This document shows positions 1 through 12,700 of a stretch of DNA of 64,000 nucleotides, in pieces (the first letter of the stretch is position 1; every line of letters starts with the position of its first letter). Made by a program: the position numbers and the translations under genes. Origin of the DNA: Gavia stellata (taxonomy: Eukaryota > Chordata > Aves > Gaviiformes > Gaviidae); contig NC_082616.1 of assembly GCF_030936135.1 (NCBI RefSeq), positions 11,095,001-11,159,000 on the forward strand, given 5' to 3'. Below the pieces are notes generated by a model that was given only the letters and a program-made list of their open reading frames with translations, did not search any database and was not told the DNA's origin.

Positions 1-557
1 CAATGTTCCCCAGCAGCATGATCCCAGACTGGGAAAAGAGCTTCAGAGCAGTACAAGATGAGGATGGCAAAAGGCACACCAGTTGCAAAGATTCCCAGTG
101 TTTATGAAGGGAGCACAACTTCTGGAGTATGAGCCATGAGACAGACTTAGAGTTTCCCTCCACTGAACAAGCTACATCACTGTTAAAGACATTAAGTCTC
201 TTGTTTTACTTATTCTTCATATATTTTAAAAGCTGATAGAAGGGGATAAAAACAAAGACCATCCTGGGATAGATTACCACTTTTCACATCCTTAGGGAGA
301 GTCAATATAACCAGGAACAGATTTTGCAGTGCAGTTTATTCCTCTGAGCCCTAGTCAGGTAAAGTTTTCCCTGCAGTAAGCCAGGTGTGAGATTAGTCAT
401 GGCCATTTAAAAATGTTAAAAGAATACTTGCATTGTGTATCTCTGTGCTGAGACAGAGCATTTTTACAGTGTAGTAACACACAAGCGCTCTCTTGACGCA
501 ACTAGGGGATCGTTTTAGATTTGACCGAATTAAACTTTTTTGTTGTTGTTCTTTCAG
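1..557 (+). other. EFEMP1: EFEMP1 last intron (3' part)
   Basis: This non-coding sequence ends in a pyrimidine-rich stretch and the acceptor 'ttctttcag' just before the last EFEMP1 coding exon. I found no additional exon or repeat in it. The intron assignment rests on the acceptor and on the exon that follows in frame. Confidence 0.85.
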
Positions 558-716
558 CAAACAAGCGCCGTAAGTGCAATGCTTGTACTGGTGAAATCAC
601 TATCAGGACCAAGAGAACACATTGTGGATCTGGAGATGCTAACAGTCAACAGTTTGAATTATCGTACAAGCTCGGTGTTAAGATTAACAATAATAGTGGG
701 ACCTTACGCATTTTAG
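558..716 (+). CDS. EFEMP1: EFEMP1 (fibulin-3) terminal coding exon, partial gene
   Basis: After the acceptor at 556-557 the frame reads [20 protein letters not shown], then [10 protein letters not shown], and ends with TIIVGPYAF before TAG at 714-716 (52 codons plus stop, starting in phase 0). This is the C-terminal fibulin-type module of fibulin-3, a secreted extracellular-matrix glycoprotein of EGF-like repeats. Only this exon is in the window; the EGF repeats lie upstream. The segment after MLTV reads NSLNYRTSS, which looks one residue shorter than the human SSIGTFRTSS as I remember it. A longer ORF at 521-826 in another frame overlaps this exon and is not real. Gene identity is very secure; the exact exon start depends on the single clear acceptor. 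Confidence 0.95.
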   Translation, partial: QTSAVSAMLVLVKSLSGPREHIVDLEMLTVNSLNYRTSSVLRLTIIVGPYAF

Positions 717-1780
717 TGGTTTTCAGTAACCCTTTACTGGCACTTAAAGCAGCCAAAGAATATTATCTTAAAGAAAGCACTTACTATTTTATTTATAGAT
801 TTTGCTCTCTTTTTTTTAAGATTTGATTAGTAAGTTGATATCTTTAATCCACACATTACACCTGTAATTCAAAATTAGTAGATGTGTTCCATAATATAAC
901 ATGGGCATTGTCACTTTCTGTATAAAGATTTAAATCTTTTTTATTACCTTTCTTGGACTAGCTACATACTATGCTTTTGTATGAGAACTGTATGTTCATA
1001 CTATCCTGTAAAACTTCACACACCCTTCCTAGCCAAATAGGTCATGCAATTAAAAGGTGATCTTCTGTGTTGTTTTTATTTTAAATTCTAATGCAGCTAC
1101 ACTGACAATCTCAAAAAGAAAAAAATTATATAGTATGAATGATACACAAAGTAACGGTTATCTGATAAGCTAAAATATATTTCTTCTTTTTAACTACTTT
1201 GTAACAAAAGATAACAGACAATAAAAATCTATTTCTGTAGACATTTATGTGCTATCAGTTGGTTTTTCTACTCTGGGTTGGAGGTAAAGTTACATTGTTT
1301 TGAAGTGGGTTTTTATATGCAGATTGTGTTAACCACACCACGGAATAACATTCTGCTCTCTCCAAGAAAAATAGACCATAGGAAGAAAATTTCTCTAACA
1401 ATGAAAGAATCTCCAAATGGAAAAATCACCACGCAAGGCACATGCCCGTGCTTCCTCCTGAGAACACTGTTGGTAGTTACTGGTTAGAGGGATACAGCGT
1501 TTTCAGACAGAAGTTAACATGCTATTTTTCCAGAAATATGATGTTGTATACTAAGAATTGAGTGCATTTGCTTATTAAGTTATATCATATTCAGGCACTC
1601 GGTCCTATTCCTGCTCTTACAACTCAGATGTATCATGTACAGTGTTCATAAAATTTATTTCTAATTCAAGAACTAATAACATCTTTTGTAATATGTAAAA
1701 TCTTATTTCTTGTTTAAAATGTAGTAGTTAATCCTGTGATGTACAAAATTTTTAATAAAGATCTCTTACCATATTGTACT
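717..1780 (+). other. EFEMP1: EFEMP1 3' UTR
   Basis: This A/T-rich sequence follows the EFEMP1 stop. It has a possible early poly(A) signal AATAAA at 1220-1225 and a better-placed AATAAA at 1754-1759, followed by a T/G-rich stretch at about 1783-1800. I place the main 3' end near 1775-1780 by inference; transcript data would settle it. Confidence 0.7.
1754..1759 (+). terminator. EFEMP1: EFEMP1 poly(A) signal
   Basis: Canonical AATAAA hexamer about 1 kb after the stop codon, with a U/GU-rich region 25-45 bases downstream, as expected for cleavage and polyadenylation. An upstream copy at 1220 could give a shorter 3' UTR. Confidence 0.6.
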
Positions 1781-4700
1781 TAATCTTTTTTGAGGTAGTT
1801 TATTAGCCGCATTAGAGGGCTGAATTGTCAGCCACGTCACCATGGGAGTCAGGAAAACCCCATCACGTTCTCCAGAGTCAGACTGACCCAGACCTCAGTC
1901 CATACAGCATTAGTTCATAGAAGACTAAAACACAACTCCTTTGTAGAAGGACAAACATATTACCTACTGAGTTTTAGTTTTACTGACATTAAAAAAGGAA
2001 AAATTATACCAACATACACACAATGCTAGTTAGGTTGCTGATTTATAGGAAGAAGCTTCTTTTCTACCTAAAATTCATTTTCTATCAAAAACATTTGTGA
2101 ATAGCACATACATTACACATGAAAAACCTCCTGTGGTACAGACCCACAGATTCATATTTATTATGTCAATCACCCTCAGTGATTCCTTTCAGTGGTTATG
2201 CCCAAAGAAGCAACAAGCATGGCAGGAGAACTTGGCATCCAGAGGTCCCACATGGCAAGACAGCAAAAATTCGCTCCAGAATATAACTTAGAACAGGCCA
2301 CAACCACTCTGGTTTAGGGTGACACATCCCCCATGCTCAGACAAATTGCAGAGCAGGACCCCATTATCCAATGATCATTCCTTCAGGCAGTCATTGTGGC
2401 TTTAAACAAATACTTTGTCTGCCAAAAGGGTCAGAGCACATGGTTGTGGCATAGGCCAAAAAAACAGTGCTGGTACTGGGTCGCATTTTCTTTGCCTGGG
2501 GCCCCAGAGCTGTGGGGTGAGACCTCAGGTAGCCTTCATCCCTCTCTGCAGGAGGAGCTCACCAATACAAACCCAGTTGCTTTGTAGAGGGATTTAATTG
2601 GCGTTTTCCACCAGAGAGTTTGGCTTGTAGGAAGCTCCTTCCTCCTCCCAGAGGGGTTCTTCCCCATTCATCATCGCTACAAATCCACTTGGTTTGAAAG
2701 ACAACTCCTCATCCCACACATGTACTGAGCAAAATGCCTCCAACTTCCTCCTCCTCCTCCCTGCAATTCTTGTGGCAAGCAGCACATGCTCACCTCCATA
2801 CTTAGTTTGTCAGCTCACATTTTCTACGAGCTGTGCTGGCCCTCAAGCATCCCCCTCCACCCCCAGCATCAGCACTGTTCTTTTACACTGACTTTTAACT
2901 TCCCAAATTGTGTAATAGTTTAGCATTGCCGACTCCAAGAAACAATTGATTTTGTTGTTGTTTCTATGTTTAAAATTGGCACTTTTCTCTTGATAGGTCC
3001 CCAGAGAAGGCTGAAGTGGTTTTGCCTCCTTCAGCCCTGGGACTTGCAGGGCACCAAGCTGGTCCCTGCAGTGAATTAAGCAGCCACAAATCATCCCCAA
3101 CATCCTCAAGCTGCCAGGCTCTGCCCCAAGGATTTATTCTACCTTAATAGTCTGCCAATATTTACACCAGTTTCATCACCAGCACCTTTAAATCTTCCTT
3201 TTAAATCTCTTCTTATCTGACAATGACCCAAAATTGATCATTATATATAAAAATATTTATATACTTATCAAATGGCGTGAACAGCAGAGGCAGTTGCAGC
3301 TTGTACACATGCCCAAGCCATATTCAGCCCACTCATTCCTCCACGTCTCATTGTACTCATAGACTTGGCTTAACCCATTTTATTTTTGCACAAACTGTCC
3401 TGCCAACCACCCCGCTCCCCATCCGTTTGCAGTATTCGGGTCTATGTAAGACCACTTACAGCCCACGCTAGCCAAGTCAGAGGTTATCACATCGCTCAGG
3501 AGCGCAAATCCAGCCGCTTGCCATTATATCGCTACAGGTTGGTTGAGACCTAAACGCAGCTGCTGGGTGTGGGCACCGCTCTCCATGCACGACATTAATC
3601 ACGGTGCTTTTATGAAGCAGGGAGCTGAAATAACAGCAGCTCCTCCAAACCAAAACACAAGCAGGCAAGCAGAGCAAGCCAGGGACTACAGCAGGGCTGT
3701 GCAGAAATTGGAAAGGGGTGGTTGGTATTGTTTTGGATAGGGGTGCGGTATGTGATCAAGCATGAGAGTGTCCGAAAGAAGCCCATAATCAAAATGAGAA
3801 GATGGTTCAGAGCCTGAACAAGGAGAACTTTTGTACACCATGCTGTGCCAGAAAACTTGCACGTTGTTAGGGGGGAAACCAGCAGGTTCACCTGATTCTC
3901 CAGGAAAGCAGGGCTTTGTATGTTCCTTGCAAAGGACACAGAGCTCCAGCAAACATGCACAAGAGTTTGAATAGCTACTTGGGTTAAAAGGGACACTGAA
4001 ATCCCAAGAAATTATATCAGAACAAAGTGTTTGGTCAGCCTTCGCTATATCCTACCAGCATGACCATTATCAATAACATGCTCCAGGAAAGATCCTCATA
4101 TAAATCCCTGCCACTGTTGGAGAAGAATCTAAATCAGGATCACATGCGAAGTTTAGTATCTTCTCAGAAATAGAAAACAGGAGAAAAAAGTAAAAAAGGA
4201 TTTTGAGTAAACAGAACTTAAGGAAATAGAAACGCAAGTTCATTCACTTCCCTGAGACCACCTGAACACACTGCAGTGGGATTATTTTGTTTGGAAGGCT
4301 CACAAATGCAAGTTTATTGTTGAATCCCGTTTCCATGACTGCAAAGAGTTGCTTATGTTTTGAATGATCATCCATGTTTCTAACTTTATAACTCTCCTAT
4401 TAAAATACAGAACAGCTGCTGCCCCAGTCAGCTGTTCGGCATATGGAGCCCACCAGGGACAAAGCCCACTGTTAACACCGAGAATTATTTTTAACGCCCT
4501 CACATTTCTAAACCTCACCATCATCTCAGCAAAATGGCACGTTTCCACACTTCCCAGCTGGGGGAACACCTGCGTAATGCAAAACTGAACTGTGCTGCAT
4601 CTGGTACAAAACCCGATTTTATTTCATCTGGCCAGCAGAAAAAGTTATCGGCCCCAGTGAACAGAAACAGGGCAAAAAGTTAACTGTGGTTTATATCTGG

Positions 4701-6279
4701 GGAAAAGCAGATGTCTAGTTAAGATGTTTATACTGCAAATATTTCTGTATATATTAGGAGGAAAGAGAGCTGTTTAATAAAATGGAGTTGGCTTATAGTT
4801 GCCAAAGCAAATTTGAAGGACAGTACAACAGCTTTTGTCATTTTTGCATGTGAAAAAACACAGTCCGATTTTATATTGATATAGCTTATGGACATTAAAA
4901 AGATGAATTTGAGATCACTTTAAAAAAATCACTTGTTCAAAGCTTCCCATTTATTGTGTATATTTGCTCAGCGGAAAAAGCTGCAAACATTGTGTCACAC
5001 CAGTACAACAAGATAGTATTAAAGGCTTCCCCAAACCTATTCTTTGGTATCTCAGAAAACATCTGGCCAAGACACAAAGCAATGCTTCCTGCAGATCAAA
5101 ATACTGGACTTAGGTGAGCTCCAGGTTTTGTTTGTAAATACAGTCACACTGTGTCAGTCACATGCTGTTTCTGCTCGTGCTTGAGAGAAATTATTTCACT
5201 TTCTGATCCAGAATCCCAACAGTCCCAGAAGGGACATCAGCACTCTGCATATCTGCTCCCTCCCAGAAATACATCTGGATAATGATTTTTTTTCATTTTA
5301 ATATAATATGTTTGTAATTACTACATAACCACACAGTATGTATATATTCAAAAAGGGGAAACATTCCCACTAACATGCTTCAGATCAGACCTTTGAAAAG
5401 TGAAAGGTGCAGCTGTCAGCTAAGCACTTCAGCAGCTCCTGCCCTGCAAACCCACACTCTGGCACACTTTATTGCATACCTTTAATGAAACTTTTTTTTC
5501 CTCCCCCACCCAGAAGATACCCCCTAAACTCTATGCAAAGGCATGCACCATCCCCATCCACACACCCAAACAAGCATACAGAAAGGCTTTCAAATTCAGC
5601 AGCCTGCCAGCTGGGTTGACAGAAGTAACATATTTATGCCATTAAACTCCAACCATGATCATGAAAGTTACACGGACACCTCAAGGTCTAAATCCTGCTG
5701 ATGCCACTCCAGAAACATCTGAACCTGTGACCACCTCCTCTTGAGGGTCACATTTTCTTCTTGCACTTTGAGTGTTTCTGGAGCATCTATGTGCAATATA
5801 TAGGAATGTTTCCTATACAGAATATATACAACAAACACCCAAGTGGGAAGTCAAAAGAGCGAAATTCTTGCAGGCGGCATGGAAACTAGGAAAACAAACA
5901 GATTTTGAAAGCTCAGAGTAAGGGCTGCAGAGGGGAAGCCAACATACCAAAACAGCAGGGTAAAAGGCATTATTAAAATCAATAAGTCATCCTCTGAGAA
6001 GCTGAGGTTGTATACGAATGAGGAAAATAAAAGTGTTCCTGAGATCTGGAAGGTCACACGTAAAAACAAACAAGGCAGGCCAAAGGAGCAACTTGTAAGT
6101 GCCTGGACTAGCAAATCAAGCCTCTTCCAATCACAGCAGAAGCAACCTCCCAGGAGGCTGATGGGGCCAAGGCATGACCCACACATTAGGGGAATGAGCA
6201 AAAGAGATAATGCCATGGCAGAAAAATGAAGTGAAACTTTCTATCATGTTCCTGGAGGAGGAATTTGGCAATACCACTG
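1781..6279. other. Intergenic, no gene seen
   Basis: I see no supported gene here. The open frames, including one of 128 codons on the minus strand at 3610-3996, have no recognisable protein similarity, no repeats and no splice context. The stretch includes a CT-rich patch at about 2740-2765 and general A/C richness on the + strand. Confidence 0.6.
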
Positions 6280-6750
6280 TGCCAGAGCTGTTCTTACAGG
6301 CAACATATCAAACGACCTGCCTCAAAGTAAGAAGTGGATAGAAGAGGGGGAACAACAAATTTTGCTAATGATATCCAGTTGTTCAGGTAAAGATGAGCAT
6401 CCTCTGGAAAACAGGACCTTTGCAGTGCTCTGAATATTGAGCAAGAAATGCCAAATAAAGCCAACAGGGATAAATGTAAAGTGATGCACATGGGGAAAAA
6501 GTTATCCCAGCTTTATTTGAACAAAGGCCTCTGAACGGACCACCACCCCTCAGGAGGATAGCATCAAGATTATGACAGACCATTCAAAGGAAACCACAAC
6601 TCCAGAAAGCAAATCCAGCATCAGGAATAACTGGGGACAGAAGCAGGGAATAAAGCTGAACATTTACACAGTTGAGTAAATCCACTGTATCTTGAACACA
6701 GCATGCAGTTTGGGTCCCATCCCCCTGACCCCTTCCTACAGCAGAATGTT
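6280..6750 (+). mobile_element. Degraded CR1/L3-type LINE fragment
   Basis: Decayed remnants of a CR1-family reverse transcriptase are readable in the sense orientation. Around 6360 the translation resembles the F-A-(D)D-x-(K/Q)-L-F catalytic region, here reading FANDIQLF with the first Asp lost. At 6470-6502 it gives DKCKVMHMGKK, a block typical of the C-terminal part of CR1/L3 ORF2. Near 6688-6718 the bases match the CR1 segment that follows it. Many indels and stops show it is old and inactive. The boundaries are approximate. Confidence 0.65.
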
Positions 6751-9700
6751 GGGAATGTTAAAGCTCAGATCAGTCTGAAAATTAACTGCACAAATTCACA
6801 GAAAACCCTCCCAAGAGCCTTTAAATACATGGCTGTCCTGGACAGGAGCTCTTCCCCTGGTACGTGTGGGGGGGATTTGCATTTGCAATTTGCTATTAGC
6901 AGCTCCAAAGCTGTTACGCACCCTTGCCAGAAGCTCTACTATCAGAGTCTGTTATGACACCAAATGCCTAAAAACCAAAAATCACACCAAAAAGGGAGGT
7001 AACCTGCACAAAGTAGTTTAATGCTATGTCTATTGTTTGCATTAGTAATGTTTTTGTGTGGTTGCTGTAGTCGGTCCATAGTGAACTGCTGGCACCAGGT
7101 CTGGTGACCAGCCGTTGCACCCAGCTCAGCAGTGGCCACAAAAGCATTAAAGCAAACTCCGTGAGCAGCAAACACTTGCAAAAAATCAGCTTCAAGGGAA
7201 GAAAAATTTAACTTCTGCCCAGTTTAAAGGCACTGCCTGGGGGAAGGTAGCAGGAACCAGATCATTGCAAATAATAGTGTTTCTAGGAAAGCTGTTTCTG
7301 GACGCACTTATTAGACATGAATTGACCCTTGAAGTGATTCAAAGCCTGAGGCTGAAGTTCGCATTTGCTGCTTTCTCTTCCTGTAATGAACCAGGTTCCA
7401 GACAATTTTGCAACCCAGGGTCGATCTAAAGACTACCCCCCAATTTTTAGTAGGGCTGGTTTGTTTCATGAGAGCTTTAAGAACTGGCAAAGGTAGGTAG
7501 GCAGTGGAAAACATGAAACAACATGCCAAGCACTCACTGCAAGGCCGCCGATTTTGTACTAAAAACCAAATCACAAGGATCAAAATAGTAACATGAAACT
7601 TTAATGGGGTCAGAAGATTTCTGCCTTTGCTCTGGTATGCTGAAGAGGGAAGACCTAAATTATACAGTGAACATCTCCAATAAAGCGCTAAAATTTTATG
7701 GATGATCAAGCAGTAGTTTCTTCTAATAGATCACAAAAGGCCACAGTTTCTTCTACTTTCTGTAAACACAGAGCAGATCAAGCTGACATACGCTTATGCT
7801 TTACTGCAAGCCAGACCCATGCATCATTTTCCCCACTAGTGCTAGGAAACAGACTGAAACCACAACGAAACCTTTGAAAGAGCATCACATTTTGAGAGCC
7901 CACTCTATCTCTAAGCAAACTGGCTAGGGTTTGGCTTCCCACTTTTATCAGGAAGCTGCCGCCTCTCCAACAACCTTTTCCCCCCCCCCGCTATACAGTA
8001 GAGGCATTGCTGGCTGTTACAATTTCCATCATACCAGGTTGAAAGCTGCCCAGTTCCATCACAGCAAAACATTTCTCAAGAATATATTTCCTTGCTCAGT
8101 TTAAGAATTTTCCCCCTCATTTCTGGAGTTAGAAATTAAGAGGCCACAATGACATTCTTGTGAAGCTTCAACTTGTGCTTTGCACAAAGGCTGTTTGCAT
8201 ACAAGTGTAAAGAAAAGCTAGAGAGGGACCATATTCACTTCATGGCAATCAAAGATGAAAGTAAAGCTGTCCTGAAAGATTATGTACACATACATGTTAC
8301 AGATGTTTGATACATACATGCAGTGCTGATATGTAAAGAAACAAGGATCCAGCCAATACCAACATCCCACTCAAATCCACCTGTGTGCAAGGTACCAAGA
8401 TAATTAAAACACATCTCTAAGCTGGCAGCTTGTTGGCACAGCCTTCTCCTATCATAAAATTAGCAGTTAAGTCACTATTCATCTTGACATAATTTGATGC
8501 TTGTACCCAGGCCAAAATCCCTAAGCCAGGCTATTTTCAAATGTTAAGTCCAGTAGCTTGGTATGTCTTTCTCTTCCCTGTACTGTGGGAGATGGCATAA
8601 GGTCTAGCCAGCTTGGGAAAAAACAAAACACATTTGTAAAATTTCCAGATTCTGCTTTAGGCATCTATTACAGAGTTTCCAAGATATGCAGTCTGAGCAC
8701 TGAGTGCTCAAGGCACATTTCTCAGGGGGGCGTCGAGCACCCCCAGCCCACTCTCACTCATCTTTAACCTGCCTCTTCAATGGGCTTTGGGCAGCATCCC
8801 AACATGTCCTCCACCACAGCCTTTTCTCATCTGAATTCAATCCTTCCACTTCTGTGATATTGCTGCAGGGATATTTTCCATCTCTGTATGGTAGAATATT
8901 TCTTTGCCTTTGGGCTTACCCAAATTTGCACACACACAGGCACTTGGAATCAAGGCTTTTGCTCTGATTGGTCTTGACCACCATCACCCAGGCTGAAAAC
9001 ACTGTGCTTCAGGGGGGGAAAATACTATCTAGATGTTTAGCAGGATCAGCCTGGCTCTGAAAATTAGACAGTGCTTTCAAGCAGTGTATGATATTTGGTG
9101 ATGGGGGGTGCTTTCTCACACCACAGGCCCAAAAATCCCCCATCAGCTATGCAACCTGGGGTATTTCAATAGCTGTCCTCAGCAGACACTTCCTGAGGTT
9201 GCCTGGAGTCTCAAAAAGGATGTAAAATATTTGTAGTAATTCCCTGAACAAACCCAAGAGGCTTCCTCGAAGCAGAGTCCTCAGCTCTGTTGACTTGCGT
9301 TTTTAAAAGGTAATATAAATTCCACTTACACTGGTTTGTTTTGATGTTGAAAATTGGTCTCCATAGACATGGTTGAAATCATGCCCTGAAGCACCGAGGC
9401 TGGAGCCAACAACCACACAGCCCTTCGCCAATGCAGAGCCGAGGAGGTTTTAAAGGTGTAAATGCCATCCCGCCTGCCACAGCAGGACCAGGAGAGTGCA
9501 GAGGAGACCAGGCAGGGACAGGGCATCCCACTGCAGAGGAAAAAGCCATGGCTGTGGCTGCCCAGGTACTGGGAGACACCCATGGGGTCCCCCGCATGTT
9601 ACCCCCCACTCAGAGCCCTATCCCACTGGTCTCACATTTCCTTCACCAGGCATAGACAAGGGGACAAAAAGCCCCACAGAGCCTGTAGGAAGCCCAATTT

Positions 9701-12700
9701 TTTTTTTTAATTATTTTTAAAACCTGATTGCCCGGCAGAAGCTCCCTCAAAGGCTGACACGCAGCTAGGACCACAGTGGTGTTTGCCAAGCAGAAATGGC
9801 AATAAAAAGAAATAAGGGTGAGACAAATAGGGGAAATATACGGAGAAACGACAAGTAGAGGTTTTTATATGGAAATTTATATCAAGGGTAACATTCCTGT
9901 TTAACACAAGCATTTTAATACTTCCGGATGCAAGCCTCAAGCCAAAATCCAGTGAGGTCTGATGCTACGATAGTGTTTAAGTTCAGGGATGCTAAACGTT
10001 TTGCAAGAGCTACGGGTTTTCTCAGTGCCAAAAACCATCCAGAACAATAACAAAAAAGCTTTTAATTCTCCCCCAAACAACCCCACCACATGAAGCAATC
10101 ACAAAGCAGAAATGAGTCCTGAGGCACCAAACCGCCCAAGTTGATTTGAATGTCGGGATGCACAGACTGCTGCAAAACCTGCCCGCCCCATCCCGATCAG
10201 GGGGTGGAAGAGAAAAAAACCAAGAAATGACATATATTTGAGAAAGCATTTTTTTCATTAAACTGTTTTCTTCACCTTCCAGTTCTATCACTGCTTCTGC
10301 TGCCTGCCTCCACCACCACAGGAGCAGTGCCACAGCCCTCTCTACCACCAATCCCAGGCAGAAAGCAGCCGTCGAGGATTTCCCTGAAAGGCCAGCTCAG
10401 TTTCAAATAAAGCGCAAGATTGCTCTGCCGAGGGCGATATCAGGCCGAGATCAAACCAGGAGACGCGTTCCTCAGGTCAGCAACACAGCAAGCGTGAGCT
10501 CACACAAGTGATAAACTGTTCAGAACAACTTGTCCCAGAGACGCTGCTGCTCCTCTGCTGCTGCCAAGGCCCATTTCTGCTTGGTTTATGCACTATGCCA
10601 ATTCCTCCCATATAAGATTAAGCTGCCTTGAGGCAATTTCAACTTACACATCTGATATTTTGAGCATTTTCATGCTCTGCAGCTCAGGAGCCAGCACGGC
10701 CCATGTACTGCCACTTCCCCTTTTCACCTCATGTCACCCTTGCAAAGGCAATTCATTCCCATTTAAGTGCTCACACACCTTTTCTGGGACTTCAAAACAT
10801 CAAAGGGATAATTCAAGGAAATAATATTTCACTGAAGAGCAGAACTGAGCCATCAGTGCCGTACAGCTCAATTCTGCAGGGGCATCAACATGATAGCAAA
10901 GTGTATAGGACTTATTTGCTTTGATATGTCCATCACACCAAAGAATAGTTTCCCCCTTTTGAGGCTGTTTTGGGTTTATTAAATCCCATTAGTTTATTAC
11001 AAGCACCAATAACATAGCCTAGAAATAAATAAATGAGCTTTTAAGCCTAAAAGCTTAGTTTCAAGACCATCCTGGGTGGCTTCAAGTTAAAAAGGCAGAT
11101 ACTAAATGAAAAAATTCAATAATCTAAAAAGTCTCCAAATTCCTTATTTGTTTACTTGTCCAACTACACATGAATAATTTCAGTCTAGCACAGGCCTGTT
11201 CAGGTGCCAGGTCTTGTTTGCAAGTCTGCTCTGTGAAAGGCAAATGTACAGCTGAACTTGGATGCTATGCAAGTATCAGCCAGCTATTAGCGTTAATTGC
11301 TAAACAATTATTCCAAAAATTAAAGATAAAGCTCAATGTCTGCGGTTGTTGCTGGTTACTGCTGCATGGAAAACAGTTACTAATGCACAACTAGTTGGGC
11401 TCAAATTATAAATCCAATTAAAATGGTGCATTTACCTAACCAGAACACTAACTCTGTTATAAGGAGATAAGTCTTTCTGCATTAAATCCAATTTGTGTAC
11501 ATTTCTGTATGCACCAACACGATGGACCAATCTAAAGGAACACTTGTGTGCACAGTAGCCATGATTACTGTGATCCAGCTCACAAAATACCAAAGAATTT
11601 TGCAGGTGCATCTCCAAAGCCATTGGTTAGACCATCCAGATGAAACAATTGTGTAACAAAGTTATAAACAAGACTATGGAAAAGCAGGGAAGGAAAGAAA
11701 CTTCCTGAGGGTTTGGCATTATTCTTATTAGTGATGGCTGAATTCGTTTTGCTTCATTTCCAATGTAGTCAGATATTCAAATAAAACTTGAACACAATCC
11801 ATTTGCCATGATCCAGAGATAACAAAGATTGGAGACCAGAAATCATGAAGACAGCAACAGTTATACACAGATTTTGCCTATACAATCAGTTTGTATCGTA
11901 CTAGGTCTGGGATCCACGAGAAAGGCTGTTGTCTACCCATAACACGGAAGAAGTTTCCTCAAAATGCAAAAACATTTATAACTGAATCAGTGCTGGATTG
12001 GTGGAAAGAATATATTTACAAAGAAAAAATTTTACAAGAAAATTTTGCAACTGTAATCAATTCCTCCATTAAAAGAGTCTATACTCAGGTCTCTGGACCA
12101 GCAAAGCAGAAAGCACTGGCTTTACAGCAACAGGTGAGGAACAGTTTGCAAAACGTTTGCCTGTCAACCTGTACTATAACTGTAGAGATCATTAGTTTAC
12201 TCACTAACATCTCTAGTATCTTTATCATGAAATAAAAAAAGATTACTGTTCCTTGCATTCGTGAAGATCTCAGAAATCAGGACATTTGCTGAATTTTTTT
12301 TAGAGGGTTGGCAGAAACAGGAACATTAGAACTCCATATTCAGCAACTCCACTTAAGTCAATCAACTGAATAAAATATCCAATAAAGCACAAAAATCTAA
12401 AGCAAACTTAATTGTGATAACCGAGTTTAATGATGTTATACAGCAAAGCTCATCACAACAAATCACAACTGAAACTTTCCTCCACAGTATTATTTAGGGC
12501 AGGTTTCACTGCACCTAACTCAGAAAATAGGAAGGAGATGCATGTTTTCATTTAGTACAGGAAAATCTGTGGGTAACAGGAGGGCTGAGGAAGTGTATCC
12601 ATAACTAACTCAATTTGGAGGCACAGTTACAGTGCAAGTGTGTGCACTAATACTTCATTTTCCTTCTCTCAAACATTTGTGCTCCTAATTTTGTAACCAA

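Noticed and set aside
521..826. 101-codon + strand open frame over the EFEMP1 terminal exon
   Set aside because: It runs through the intron acceptor and in a different frame from the clear fibulin-3 coding sequence, and it begins with TTG.
3610..3996. 128-codon minus-strand open frame
   Set aside because: It has no recognised family, low-complexity hydrophobic composition, and no splice or promoter context.
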